Assembly: GCA_027619225.1 (NCBI GenBank) | Contig: JAQCFW010000009.1 | Coordinates: 1-64,000 of the forward strand | DNA from: Bacteroidota bacterium | GTDB taxonomy: Bacteria; Bacteroidota; Bacteroidia; Flavobacteriales_D; Sanyastnellaceae | Direction: 5' to 3' | DNA: 64,000 nt | The notes under the pieces: generated by a model | What the model saw: the letters and a program-made list of their open reading frames with translations, nothing else | Databases searched by the model: none | Told to the model about the DNA's origin: nothing | In this document: piece by piece, positions 1 through 8,815 of the stretch | Position numbering within the stretch: position 1 is the stretch's first letter | Layout of the letters: the number at the start of each line of letters is the position of its first letter | Translations under genes and position numbers: made by a program

Positions 1-1
1 T

Positions 2-3000
2 TATACAGCAGAATGTTCTGAATTCCACCCAATGGAAGAGGCTACTGCTTATGATGGATGTGGTGATGTAAACATGGAAGTAATTGAACAAACTATACCT
101 GGTTTATGTTCAGGAGAGTACACGATTTCTCGTACTTTCATTGCTACGGATGATTGTGGTAACGCTTCTGTTGCATCTCAACTGATAACTATTGTTGACA
201 ATACCGCTCCGGAATTCGTAAGTGTGCCTTCAAATTACACAGCTGATTGTACAGCTGAGATCATTAATGAAGAAGCTGTAGCATCTGATAACTGTAGTGA
301 TGTAACTATTGAAGTATTTGACAGTGAAATTCCTGGCTCATGTTCAGGAGAATACACAATTTCTCGTACGTTTATTGCGACCGATGATTGTGGAAACTTA
401 TCAATAGCTATTCAGACTATTACAGTAGTTGATACGAGAGCTCCTGTATTCACTAATATCCCCGCTGACTATACAGCAGAATGTTCTGATGACCTTTCAA
501 GTCAAGGAGCTTCAGCTACGGACGGCTGTGGTGAAGTAGATATTCAAGTTATAGATCAGGTAATGCCTGGTTCATGTTCTGGACAGTACACGATTTCACG
601 TGTGTTTATAGCAACGGATGATTGTGGCAATTCAGCGATCGCGACTCAGGTTATTACAGTAGTAGATACGACAGCTCCAGAGCTTACTATCCCAGCTGAT
701 TACATAGCTGAGTGTTCTGATGAACTTACATTAGAAGATGCTTCTGCTACTGATGCGTGTGGAAATGTTGAGATTACTTTAAACGAATACTCAATTGCAG
801 GAGGTAATGCGGATGGTAATTACATTATAACACGCGTATTCACAGCTACTGATGATTGTGGAAACTTTGCTTCCGCTACACAGACTATTACTGTAGCTGA
901 TACAACAGCTCCAGAAATTACAACTCCAGCGGATTACACAATGGAGTGTGGTTCGGGGATTATACTTGATGTCGCATCTGCTACAGATAACTGTAGTGAG
1001 GTTACAATGACAGTTACTAGTATAACTATTAATGGTATTTGTAGTGGTAATTATAATTTGCTAAGAACTTTTACAGCTACCGATGAAGCTGGTAATTCAA
1101 CATCTGTAACTCAAGTAATTAGTGTTGTAGATACTACAGAACCTGTGTTTACTTATGTGGAAGGCGGTGAAGCTTTAATACTTAATGCTCCTGATGGTGA
1201 TGTATTAAATAATGATCCGATTGTACTTATTGAAGATGGTTGTGACAACTCACCTTTATGGAGTTATGAAGATGTCGTTCTCGAAATAGATGGACCTACT
1301 AGTACAATTCAGAGAACTTTCACAGCTGTGGATGATTGTGGCAATTCATCTACGTTTGTTCAGATCATTGTCTTCACAGAAATTGTAGAAGGTTGTACCG
1401 ATGAAAATGCGTGTAACTATAATTCTTCCGCTAACAGTGATGATGACTCTTGTTTATATCCACTCCTCGCATATGACTGTGATGGAAACTGTTTAAATGA
1501 CGATAATAGTAACGGAATATGTGATGAGTTAGAGATATCAGGTTGTATGGATATTACAAACCCTGGATACAATCCATCAGCTAACATTGATGATGGTTCT
1601 TGTCTAGTTGGAGGCTGTGTGATCCCATACGCTTGTAACTACGATGTAGATGCAGATTATATGTTGCAGGGTTCTTGTGAATTCTCAAGTTGTGCGGGTT
1701 GTACAAATCCAGCAGCATGTAACTATGATTCTAGCTCAAGTCTTAATGACGGAAGTTGTTCTTATTCTGTTTATCCTTATGATTGTGATGGAAACTGTAT
1801 AAACGATATCGACGAAGATGGAGTTTGTGATGAGTTAGAGGTTCTTGGTTGTACAGATATAACTAACCCAGGATATGATCCATACGCAACTGATGATGAT
1901 GGTTCTTGTTTAGTTGGAGGTTGTACTCTTGTGTTTGCGTGTAACTATGATGGTAGTGCTGATTACTTAGCAATCGAGCTTTGTGACTTTACATCATGTT
2001 CAGGTTGTATGGACGAGACATCTTGTAGCTACGATCCTTCAGCAACAATAAATGCTCCTGGCAATTGTACTTATCCAATAAGTCAGTTTGTTGACTGTGA
2101 TGGACTTTGTAATAACGATATCGATAATGATGGCATTTGTGATGAGTTAGAGATATTTGGGTGTACAGATATTGCAGCGGTTAACTTTAACCCTAACGCT
2201 ACTGAAGATGACGGTTCTTGTATTGTTCAGGTAGGAGGTTGTTCTCTCCCATTTGCTTGTAACTACGATCCAACTGTTGATTACTACATGCCTGGATCTT
2301 GTGATTTCTCTTGTCTAGGTGGAATGCCTGGTGGTGAAGCTTGTGCTGATCCTCTAGCGTGTAATTACTTAGAAGAAGCTGCTGCTTGTAATTACTTCGA
2401 TTCAAACGGTGATTTATGCGCAATACTAGGATGTATGCATCAAGAAGCTTGTAACTACGATCCAGCTGCCGAGGTCGAGGTGCAGGATTCATGTGATTAC
2501 ACTTCATGTATAATTTATGGTTGTACAAATGATATCGCTTGCAACTTTGATGCGATTGCTACTACAGACAATGGTTCATGTGTGTACGACACCTGTTACG
2601 GATGTACAGATGATCTTGCAAGCAACTACGATCCAGCTGCAACTATAGATAATAGCAATTGTCTATACGATGTGTTAGGATGTATGAATATGATGTCTTG
2701 TAACTATGACGCTTTGGCTACTTTAAGCGATGGTACATGTGTATTCCCTGATACTTCAGGTATCTGTCCTACCATATGTGATTCAGATGTTGACGGTGAT
2801 GGTATATGCGATGTTGATGAAGTTCCAGGATGTATCTATGAGAAAGCTTTGAACTTCGATGATTCGGCAACGGATGACGATGGTTCTTGTATATTCTTTG
2901 GATGTGTAAGCGATGAGTACAATAACTACAACAAGTATGCAAATACAGATAGTAGTGACTGTATGAATACACCGATGTATGCAGACTTTAATTCAGATGG

Positions 3001-3370
3001 TATCGTTCAACTTGAGGATTTATTAATGTTCTTGATATCTTACGGACAAGCTGGACCTAACTGGTCTATTGATTGGGTTGATAGTGCTTGTGGAGTTGTT
3101 CCTGACGCTCTTGCTGATGTATTTACGGCAAATGCAAATGGCTGTACTTATCCAACGGCATCTAACTACGATCCTTCAGCTTCGATGGACATGGGCAACT
3201 GTGTGTTCACTGGGTGTACTGACAGTGTAGCTCTGAACTACAATCACCTTGCGAACACTGAAGATTCAAGTTGTACATACCAAGTGTGTCCAGATTTCAA
3301 TGGTGATGGAGTTGTTCAAGCTATAGATCTATTAGACTTCCTCCTAGCTTGGGGTACTGTATATGAGTGA
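2..3370 (+). CDS. Giant secreted repeat protein (HYR-like + Cys-rich repeats), 5' partial
   Basis: The reading frame is open from base 2, and the first codons already match the internal repeat, so the true start lies upstream of the window; 1122 residues are visible. The N-terminal ~450 residues are about six HYR/Ig-like repeats of ~75 residues (motifs YTAEC, SGxYTISRTFIATDDCGN, TQxITVVDTTAP). They are followed by ~18 cysteine-rich repeats of the form GCTDxxACNYDPxAxxDDGSC, interspersed with Asp/Asn-rich stretches (DCDGNC, DGICDELE) that resemble calcium-binding loops. Two dockerin-like segments (DFNSDGIVQLEDLL near base 2985 and DFNGDGVVQAIDLL at the C-terminus) end the protein. Such proteins are typical of Flavobacteriales cell surfaces; an adhesive or matrix role is inferred. 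No catalytic domain is visible. A strong terminator follows. Confidence 0.88.
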   Translation, partial: YTAECSEFHPMEEATAYDGCGDVNMEVIEQTIPGLCSGEYTISRTFIATDDCGNASVASQLITIVDNTAPEFVSVPSNYTADCTAEIINEEAVASDNCSDVTIEVFDSEIPGSCSGEYTISRTFIATDDCGNLSIAIQTITVVDTRAPVFTNIPADYTAECSDDLSSQGASATDGCGEVDIQVIDQVMPGSCSGQYTISRVFIATDDCGNSAIATQVITVVDTTAPELTIPADYIAECSDELTLEDASATDACGNVEITLNEYSIAGGNADGNYIITRVFTATDDCGNFASATQTITVADTTAPEITTPADYTMECGSGIILDVASATDNCSEVTMTVTSITINGICSGNYNLLRTFTATDEAGNSTSVTQVISVVDTTEPVFTYVEGGEALILNAPDGDVLNNDPIVLIEDGCDNSPLWSYEDVVLEIDGPTSTIQRTFTAVDDCGNSSTFVQIIVFTEIVEGCTDENACNYNSSANSDDDSCLYPLLAYDCDGNCLNDDNSNGICDELEISGCMDITNPGYNPSANIDDGSCLVGGCVIPYACNYDVDADYMLQGSCEFSSCAGCTNPAACNYDSSSSLNDGSCSYSVYPYDCDGNCINDIDEDGVCDELEVLGCTDITNPGYDPYATDDDGSCLVGGCTLVFACNYDGSADYLAIELCDFTSCSGCMDETSCSYDPSATINAPGNCTYPISQFVDCDGLCNNDIDNDGICDELEIFGCTDIAAVNFNPNATEDDGSCIVQVGGCSLPFACNYDPTVDYYMPGSCDFSCLGGMPGGEACADPLACNYLEEAAACNYFDSNGDLCAILGCMHQEACNYDPAAEVEVQDSCDYTSCIIYGCTNDIACNFDAIATTDNGSCVYDTCYGCTDDLASNYDPAATIDNSNCLYDVLGCMNMMSCNYDALATLSDGTCVFPDTSGICPTICDSDVDGDGICDVDEVPGCIYEKALNFDDSATDDDGSCIFFGCVSDEYNNYNKYANTDSSDCMNTPMYADFNSDGIVQLEDLLMFLISYGQAGPNWSIDWVDSACGVVPDALADVFTANANGCTYPTASNYDPSASMDMGNCVFTGCTDSVALNYNHLANTEDSSCTYQVCPDFNGDGVVQAIDLLDFLLAWGTVYE

Positions 3371-3428
3371 TATATCAATTGCTTGGTTCGAATGGAATTG
3401 AGATCAGGTAGTTGTTCACTATAATAAG

Positions 3429-3461
3429 AAAGGGTTAGTCAAATTGACTAACCCTTTTTTT
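3429..3461 (+). terminator. Rho-independent terminator after the giant repeat protein
   Basis: An 11-bp perfect stem (AGGGTTAGTCA / TGACTAACCCT, extendable by two A-T pairs) with a 3-nt loop is followed directly by a run of seven T. It lies about 60 bp after the stop codon of the repeat protein. Confidence 0.9.
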
Positions 3462-3531
3462 AAGTCAAAACATTTTTTAAATGTTGTTTTTAATGTATGC
3501 TTCAGTGTTATTTTTACAAAAAAAAAAGATT

Positions 3532-4752
3532 ATGAATCGTATTTTACAAGTAGTTGTCTCTTTAATGTTCGTGAATTTTGTGAGCATGGGAGCAGGGAGT
3601 GTGAATGGTCAAGTGGAAGTGGTCAATGCGGTGTGGGTAATGAACGAGGGTGGGTCTATAGAAATACCATCAGTGGGAGTGTATAATCCAACTGAAGCGA
3701 CTTTTACTCAGGTGATGGAATTTGAGGGGGCGGGGTTTACAACTGACGTAATTATAGCGGATGGAGCGGCCTTCGCGGCAGCAGATAATATGATCTATAG
3801 ATTCGACTTAGATACATACGAAGTGGAAGCATCTGTTGAAATGGAAGGGGTGCGCAAGCTTGCATACTATGAAGGGGCGATATATGCGACGAGAGGTGAA
3901 TACGATTCTGAAACGTGGGGTTCGGTAGAGTTTGAAACGTACTTTGTTTGGTTTAATTCGGAAACATTATTGTGGGAAGGAGAGTTGCCTGCAACAGAAG
4001 GAGTGGGGTTTGATGCTGAGGGCTTAGTTGTTAAAAACGGCTTTGCATATATTGCGATTAACCACGCGTTTACCTGGGGAGATGAAGTGGGTTTGTTGGG
4101 GGTTTATGACTTAGAATCCGGAGAGTATGAAGAGTACGATTTGGGAGAGGAGGGGAAGAATCCAGTCCATTTGAAAGTGACTGAGCACGAGGTTCTGATG
4201 GTGAATAACACGGATTGGTCTGCAACGAGTCTGTCCCGTGTTGAGTTGCCATCCTTAGGGGCTTCTGAGGCTTTAGTGACCACGATGACTGTGGCTGGTG
4301 TTTCGTCAGCCTGCAACGCCGCTACACTCATAGGCGATGAGCTTGTATTCCAAATCGAAAACGAGACAGGGATGCGCAAAGCGTCCGTTTCAGATTTGAC
4401 TCCTTCACCTGAGATGTGGGGGCCTGCTACGGATGTTTATTACAGCATGGCAGTGAATCCTGTAAACGGGAATGTTTATGCGACGGTTACAAATTTTGTT
4501 GATGCCGCTGAAGTCCAAATCTTAGATGTTTCAGGCAACCTAATCTCATCTTTCCAGGCGGGAGCGATTCCAGGTGGTATGGCATTCGATGTGAGGACTG
4601 TAGTTGGAATGACTGACCTTGATATGTTTGAGGGGAGTAGAGTAGTAGGGGAGTATGATTTGATGGGCAGGGTTTGGGCTCAAGGAAATAAAGGTCTCAA
4701 GATCGAAACAATGTCAGACCAGACCACCCGCGTTAGTTACGTAGCAGAGTAA
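3532..4752 (+). CDS. Secreted beta-propeller-like protein of unknown function
   Basis: A 406-residue protein with a signal peptide (MNRILQVVVSLMFVNFVSMG, cleavage probably after VNGQ). The ATG at 3532 is preferred over one at 3481 because the signal peptide begins there and the extension is encoded by a T/A-rich tract just behind the terminator, including a run of ten A. The mature part has recurring blade-like strands (MIYRFDLDTYEVEASVEM, GLLGVYDLESGEYEEYDLG, GNVYATVTNF) like YncE/DUF5074-type surface propellers. The tail around VGEYDLMGRVWAQGNKGLKIET weakly resembles a type IX secretion C-terminal signal. Its 3' end overlaps the convergent UbiA-family gene by 39 bp. Function is unknown. Confidence 0.72.
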   Translation: MNRILQVVVSLMFVNFVSMGAGSVNGQVEVVNAVWVMNEGGSIEIPSVGVYNPTEATFTQVMEFEGAGFTTDVIIADGAAFAAADNMIYRFDLDTYEVEASVEMEGVRKLAYYEGAIYATRGEYDSETWGSVEFETYFVWFNSETLLWEGELPATEGVGFDAEGLVVKNGFAYIAINHAFTWGDEVGLLGVYDLESGEYEEYDLGEEGKNPVHLKVTEHEVLMVNNTDWSATSLSRVELPSLGASEALVTTMTVAGVSSACNAATLIGDELVFQIENETGMRKASVSDLTPSPEMWGPATDVYYSMAVNPVNGNVYATVTNFVDAAEVQILDVSGNLISSFQAGAIPGGMAFDVRTVVGMTDLDMFEGSRVVGEYDLMGRVWAQGNKGLKIETMSDQTTRVSYVAE

Positions 4753-5619
4753 AAGCCCTGCCGCAAGAAGAAGTTTAAGCCAAGCAGATACCTGCGTTGC
4801 TTTCTTTTTCCATGTAAAATAGGCGATGCTGAGAGTGACTCCTGTGAATAAACCTAGGGTCACATCGAGTTCTGAGTTCATATTTATCCATCCGGCACTG
4901 AATACCAGTATGGCAACAAGTGCAGTGATTAGACGCCAACTCGCTTGAGGACTGTAAGCAATAGGGAAGGTGAGGTGGCCGGCCTTTTTATCTCCATCGA
5001 TATCTTCGATGTCTTTTGCCAATTCACGTGTCAAGACGATAATGAAAGTTAGTCCAAGTAATGCTCCAAATTCCCCAATAAACATTGTGAAATTCATCAA
5101 AGTCGTCATTGAGGTGTCGATTTTATCAGCATATGAAAATGGAATGACGGAGGATATTGAAGCTGCAACAGCAAAATTTCCGATAAGGACGCGACCTTTA
5201 AGTTTGGTAGAGTAGAAAAACAAAACAATACTAATGGCAATAGCTATCACAAGGGGGATGTAGTTTCCTATTTTCCAGGACAAAGATGCCGCAAGCACGA
5301 TTCCGACAGTTGTGAGTGTCCAATGGCTTACGAGTGCAATTCGTCTTTTTAGAACTCGACCAACTAAAGCTCGCTCTGGCTTGTTAATTCTATCCTCTTT
5401 AATGTCGAAATAATCATTGATAATATTTCCTCCTGCAGCTAAGAAAACCAAGGGAAGCATAATCAGGCACTCTAACAGCAAATCGACACCATTTGTAAAT
5501 GCGTCGTAATAACTCCATCTGAGAACGACAATTGCGGCAGCAATAATGATCAGGTTGAGGGGTCTTATGACTCTCCACCAAGCGAAAAACGGTGATGATG
5601 TAACAGGATCTTTAACCAT
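4714..5619 (-). CDS. UbiA-family prenyltransferase (geranylgeranylglycerol-phosphate geranylgeranyltransferase-like)
   Basis: A 301-residue integral membrane protein with about eight hydrophobic helices and both aspartate-rich UbiA motifs: NDYFDIKEDRINKPERAL (first, prenyl-diphosphate/Mg binding) and DIEDIDGDKKAGHLTFPI (second). The family transfers prenyl groups to lipid or quinone head groups. In Bacteroidota this variant is usually annotated as geranylgeranylglycerol-phosphate geranylgeranyltransferase, but the acceptor cannot be read from sequence. The start at 5619 (MVKDP) overlaps the upstream asparaginase stop by 8 bp; ATG 5628 or TTG 5631 are alternatives. It is probably translationally coupled to that gene. 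The 3' end overlaps the convergent propeller gene by 39 bp. Confidence 0.85.
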   Translation of the reverse strand: MVKDPVTSSPFFAWWRVIRPLNLIIIAAAIVVLRWSYYDAFTNGVDLLLECLIMLPLVFLAAGGNIINDYFDIKEDRINKPERALVGRVLKRRIALVSHWTLTTVGIVLAASLSWKIGNYIPLVIAIAISIVLFFYSTKLKGRVLIGNFAVAASISSVIPFSYADKIDTSMTTLMNFTMFIGEFGALLGLTFIIVLTRELAKDIEDIDGDKKAGHLTFPIAYSPQASWRLITALVAILVFSAGWINMNSELDVTLGLFTGVTLSIAYFTWKKKATQVSAWLKLLLAAGLLLCYVTNAGGLV

Positions 5620-6622
5620 GAGTAGCATCAATTAAATTCTCAGTTTTCAGAGTCGTTAAAGCGTAATTAAATCCAGAGTGGATTGCGTGAGCGCCATGAC
5701 GCCCTGATTTATCGAGAGCTAAATATCCTACCTGTAGGTTGCTTACGTCCATAGAGTCTATGATTCGCTTCACAGCAGTTTCACATGCCGCCTGGGGATG
5801 AAGTCCACCTCTCATAAGTTCTACAACTAAAAAGCTGCCCACTGTTCTCATCACGGCTTCTCCCAATCCAGTAGCGGTAGCAGCACCTACAGCTCCATCA
5901 ACAAAAAGGCCGGCTCCTATAATGGGGCTGTCGCCCACTCTGCCGTGCATCTTATATGCTACGCCACTTGTTGTGCAACCCCCTGACAGTCGACCTTCAT
6001 TGTCCAATGCAAGAATCCCTATTGTGTCGTGATTTTCAATATTGATGACGGGTTTGTATTCGTGTTTCTCCATCCATCTGAGCCATGCCTTGCGCGCTTT
6101 TTCAGTGAGGAGGTTCGTGCTTTTGAATCCTGAATCTAAGGCAAACATTTTAGCGCCTTCACCCACGAGCATAACATGTGGCGTGTTTTCCATGACTTTT
6201 CTAGCAACTGAGAGTGGGTACATGATGTCTTGCATTGCTGCTACAGAACCAGCTCTACCCGTATGATCCATACAACAGGCGTCAAGCGTCACGATTCCAT
6301 CTCTATCGGGCAATCCGCCAAGCCCTACAGAAAGACCCTCAGCATCTTCCTCAACCAATTTCGCTGCCGCTTCTATCATATCGAGGGCAGTCCCACCATT
6401 TGAGAGTGCATTAAACCCAGCCATGTTGGCCTGTATTCCATGATTCCAAGTGCTCACCATCGTCGCACCTGGTTTGTCTAAAGGAGTAATTGTGCTTACA
6501 GGTTTAGCAATTTCAGCACCTATCATTCTGTGAATTGCGAATGGAGCAAGGCCAAGTACGCCGCCTAATGATGCGAGCTTTCCGATGAAATTCCTCCTAC
6601 TTGGTTTATTTGATTGACTCAT
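5612..6622 (-). CDS. N4-(beta-N-acetylglucosaminyl)-L-asparaginase, Tat-exported
   Basis: A 336-residue Ntn-hydrolase of the aspartylglucosaminidase family, which cleaves the GlcNAc-Asn linkage of N-glycopeptides. The autoproteolysis site is HDTIGILALD; the Thr (about residue 200) becomes the N-terminal nucleophile of the beta chain. The beta chain carries the substrate loop GGCTTSGVAYKMHGRVGD and the glycine-rich GAVGAATATGLGE. The N-terminus has a twin-arginine signal (SRRNFIGKLASLGG), implying export after folding. The start at 6622 is favoured over ATG 6643: it puts the Tat motif in the right place and sits 4 nt behind a TACCTTGG box. The prenyltransferase gene overlaps downstream. Confidence 0.9.
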   Translation of the reverse strand: MSQSNKPSRRNFIGKLASLGGVLGLAPFAIHRMIGAEIAKPVSTITPLDKPGATMVSTWNHGIQANMAGFNALSNGGTALDMIEAAAKLVEEDAEGLSVGLGGLPDRDGIVTLDACCMDHTGRAGSVAAMQDIMYPLSVARKVMENTPHVMLVGEGAKMFALDSGFKSTNLLTEKARKAWLRWMEKHEYKPVINIENHDTIGILALDNEGRLSGGCTTSGVAYKMHGRVGDSPIIGAGLFVDGAVGAATATGLGEAVMRTVGSFLVVELMRGGLHPQAACETAVKRIIDSMDVSNLQVGYLALDKSGRHGAHAIHSGFNYALTTLKTENLIDATHG

Positions 6623-6626
6623 GCCT

Positions 6627-6634
6627 CCAAGGTA
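6627..6634 (-). promoter_or_regulatory. -7-type box TACCTTGG, 4 nt before the asparaginase start
   Basis: On the minus strand TACCTTGG is followed by AGGC and then ATG. It fits the Bacteroidota TAnnTTTG box at the same 4-nt spacing seen before several other genes here. The overlapping GGAGG resembles a Shine-Dalgarno site but is only 1-2 nt from the ATG, too close to work as one. Confidence 0.45.
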
Positions 6635-6726
6635 GTCAAACATTTGATTTGTATATTAATATTTATATTATAAGTCTACTATAAAGGTGAAGTTTATTAG
6701 TCACTTAACCAAACTATTTTAAACAA

Positions 6727-6753
6727 CAAAGGTCCCCGAAATGAGGACCTTTG
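6727..6753 (-). terminator. Terminator hairpin downstream of dnaK
   Basis: A 9-bp perfect stem (CAAAGGTCC / GGACCTTTG) with a 9-nt loop lies 23 bp after the dnaK stop and is followed on the minus strand by the T-rich TTGTTTAAAATAG. It separates dnaK from the asparaginase gene on the same strand. Confidence 0.75.
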
Positions 6754-6775
6754 TAAATTTTAAACGTTGCTAGTT

Positions 6776-8689
6776 TTATTTAGCATCTTCGTCTTTTACT
6801 TCCTCGAAGTCAACGTCTGTTACTTCTTGCTCTCCTGAAGCGCCAGAGTCAGTTTCAGTGGAGTCTTCGTCAGCTGCTCCAGCACCCTTGTCTGCATACA
6901 TTTCTTCGCTAGCAGCTTGGAATGCAGTATTGAGCTTTTCGATGCGGTCTTTGCATGCGTCAACGTCAGCAAGTTCGTGAGCTGTTTTGAGTTCTGTAAG
7001 CGCTTCGTTGATAGGAGTGAGTTTTTCAGCAGGAATCTTGTCACCGAATTCTTTGAGTTGCTTCTCAGTTTGGAATATCAAAGAGTCAGCTTGGTTGATC
7101 GTCTCAACCTTTTCCTTCGCCTCCTTATCTGCGTCAGCGTTTGCTTCAGCTTCAGACTTCATGCGCTCGATGTCTGCCTCAGATAGACCTGAAGAAGCTT
7201 CGATACGTACCTTGCTTTCTTTTCCAGTAGACTTGTCCTTCGCACTCACGTTGATGATTCCGTTCGCGTCGATGTCGAAAGTAACCTCGATTTGTGGAAT
7301 CCCGCGTTGTGCTGGTGGAATGTCAGATAGTTGGAATTGACCGATGCGGTGGTTGTCCTTAGCCATAGCGCGCTCTCCTTGGTAAACATGGAGGTCAACA
7401 CTTGGTTGGTTGTCAGCAGCAGTAGAGAAAGTTTCAGACTTCTTAGTAGGAATTGTAGTGTTAGCCTCGATGAGCTTAGTGAATACTCCTCCCATAGTCT
7501 CGATACCTAAAGAAAGTGGAGTAACGTCTAGAAGAAGAACGTCTTTCACATCACCTGAAAGTACACCACCCTGAATGGCTGCTCCGATAGCTACCACTTC
7601 GTCTGGATTCACACCCTTAGAAGGCTCTTTTCCGAAGAAAGCTTTCACAGCATCTTGAACAGCGGGGATACGTGTAGAACCACCGACCAAGATAACCTCG
7701 TCAATGTCTTTCTTGCTTAGACCTGCAGCTTTAAGTGCTGACTGACATGGCTTGATAGAGCGCTTGATTAGATCATCGCAAAGCTTTTCGAATGTCGCAC
7801 GTGTTAGAGAGCGGACAAGGTGCTTCGGTACACCATCAACAGGCATGATGTAAGGAAGGTTAATTTCTGTGGAAGTTGTGCTTGAAAGCTCAATCTTGGC
7901 TTTTTCAGCAGCTTCTTTAAGACGCTGTAGAGACATTGGATCTTTACTTAGATCAACCCCGCCATTCTCGTCTTTGAATTCAGCAACCAACCACTCAATT
8001 AAAATTTGGTCGAAGTCGTCTCCACCTAGGTGAGTGTCACCATCAGTAGAAAGAACTTCAAACACACCGTCTCCTAATTCGAGGATGCTCACATCGTGCG
8101 TTCCGCCACCGAGATCGAAGACAACGATTTTTTGGTCTATAGACTTTTTGTCTAAACCGTATGCCAAAGCAGCAGCAGTCGGCTCGTTGATGATACGCTT
8201 CACCTCAAGGCCTGCAATCTCACCAGCTTCCTTAGTAGCTTGACGCTGAGCGTCGTTGAAGTAAGCAGGAACAGTGATAACTGCTGCAGTTACGTCAGTT
8301 CCAAGGTGATCTTCAGCAGTGCGCTTCATCTTTTGAAGAACCATAGCTGCAATCTCTTGTGGTGTGTATGAACGGTCGTCAATCTTCACTCGTGGAGTGT
8401 TGTTATCACCTTTAATCACCTCGTATGGCATACGTCTAATGTCCTCAGCAACATCTTTGAACGATGAGCCCATAAAACGCTTGATACTAGAAATAGTCTT
8501 CGTAGGGTTGGTGATCGCCTGACGCTTTGCTGGCTCACCTACTTTTCTTTCGCCGTCAGCGATAAATGCAACGATAGAAGGCGTAGTACGCTTTCCTTCG
8601 CTGTTGTTGATTACTACGGGTTCATTTCCCTCCATAACAGCGACACAGCTGTTGGTAGTCCCGAGATCGATTCCGATGATTTTACTCAT
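6776..8689 (-). CDS. dnaK: Molecular chaperone DnaK (Hsp70)
   Basis: A 637-residue ATP-dependent chaperone of full family length. The nucleotide-binding domain opens with [18 protein letters not shown] and includes [19 protein letters not shown] and the phosphate/adenosine motif [14 protein letters not shown]. The substrate-binding domain starts around [14 protein letters not shown], followed by the helical lid. The C-terminal tail is acidic and ends in the usual EEVKDEDAK-type sequence. It acts in the cytoplasm with DnaJ and GrpE, neither of which is adjacent, so it is a monocistronic unit with its own terminator. A sigma-54-like sequence lies 37 bp upstream; no CIRCE element is visible. Confidence 0.98.
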   Translation of the reverse strand: MSKIIGIDLGTTNSCVAVMEGNEPVVINNSEGKRTTPSIVAFIADGERKVGEPAKRQAITNPTKTISSIKRFMGSSFKDVAEDIRRMPYEVIKGDNNTPRVKIDDRSYTPQEIAAMVLQKMKRTAEDHLGTDVTAAVITVPAYFNDAQRQATKEAGEIAGLEVKRIINEPTAAALAYGLDKKSIDQKIVVFDLGGGTHDVSILELGDGVFEVLSTDGDTHLGGDDFDQILIEWLVAEFKDENGGVDLSKDPMSLQRLKEAAEKAKIELSSTTSTEINLPYIMPVDGVPKHLVRSLTRATFEKLCDDLIKRSIKPCQSALKAAGLSKKDIDEVILVGGSTRIPAVQDAVKAFFGKEPSKGVNPDEVVAIGAAIQGGVLSGDVKDVLLLDVTPLSLGIETMGGVFTKLIEANTTIPTKKSETFSTAADNQPSVDLHVYQGERAMAKDNHRIGQFQLSDIPPAQRGIPQIEVTFDIDANGIINVSAKDKSTGKESKVRIEASSGLSEADIERMKSEAEANADADKEAKEKVETINQADSLIFQTEKQLKEFGDKIPAEKLTPINEALTELKTAHELADVDACKDRIEKLNTAFQAASEEMYADKGAGAADEDSTETDSGASGEQEVTDVDFEEVKDEDAK

Positions 8690-8725
8690 AATTAAATTTA
8701 TTTTTTTAGTTTATATCTGCTCTTA

Positions 8726-8742
8726 GGCAAATCCCTTGCCAC
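8726..8742 (-). promoter_or_regulatory. Sigma-54-like -24/-12 sequence upstream of dnaK
   Basis: On the minus strand GTGGCAAGGGATTTGCC has the GG-N10-GC spacing of sigma-54 promoters and matches the TTGGCACG-N4-TTGC core apart from two positions. The GC element is about 38 nt before the ATG. The same bases form an inverted repeat (GGCAA-N5-TTGCC), so an operator or hairpin is an alternative reading. Confidence 0.3.
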
Positions 8743-8815
8743 TAAAAATTTCTTTGGCACGACGTTCAACTTGTCAGTTTTATATGTCATTTTATCTTTT
8801 TCTCATCACCCAAAC

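Noticed and set aside
3444-3686. Open frame overlapping the start of the propeller-like gene
   Set aside because: It is an out-of-frame shadow that begins inside the terminator.
6623-6630. GGAGG as a Shine-Dalgarno site for the asparaginase
   Set aside because: It is only 1-2 nt from the ATG and other genes here lack such sites; the overlapping TACCTTGG box explains it better.
8754-8770. TTGGCACG on the plus strand as a sigma-54 promoter for the oxidoreductase
   Set aside because: There is no TTGC at the required spacing.
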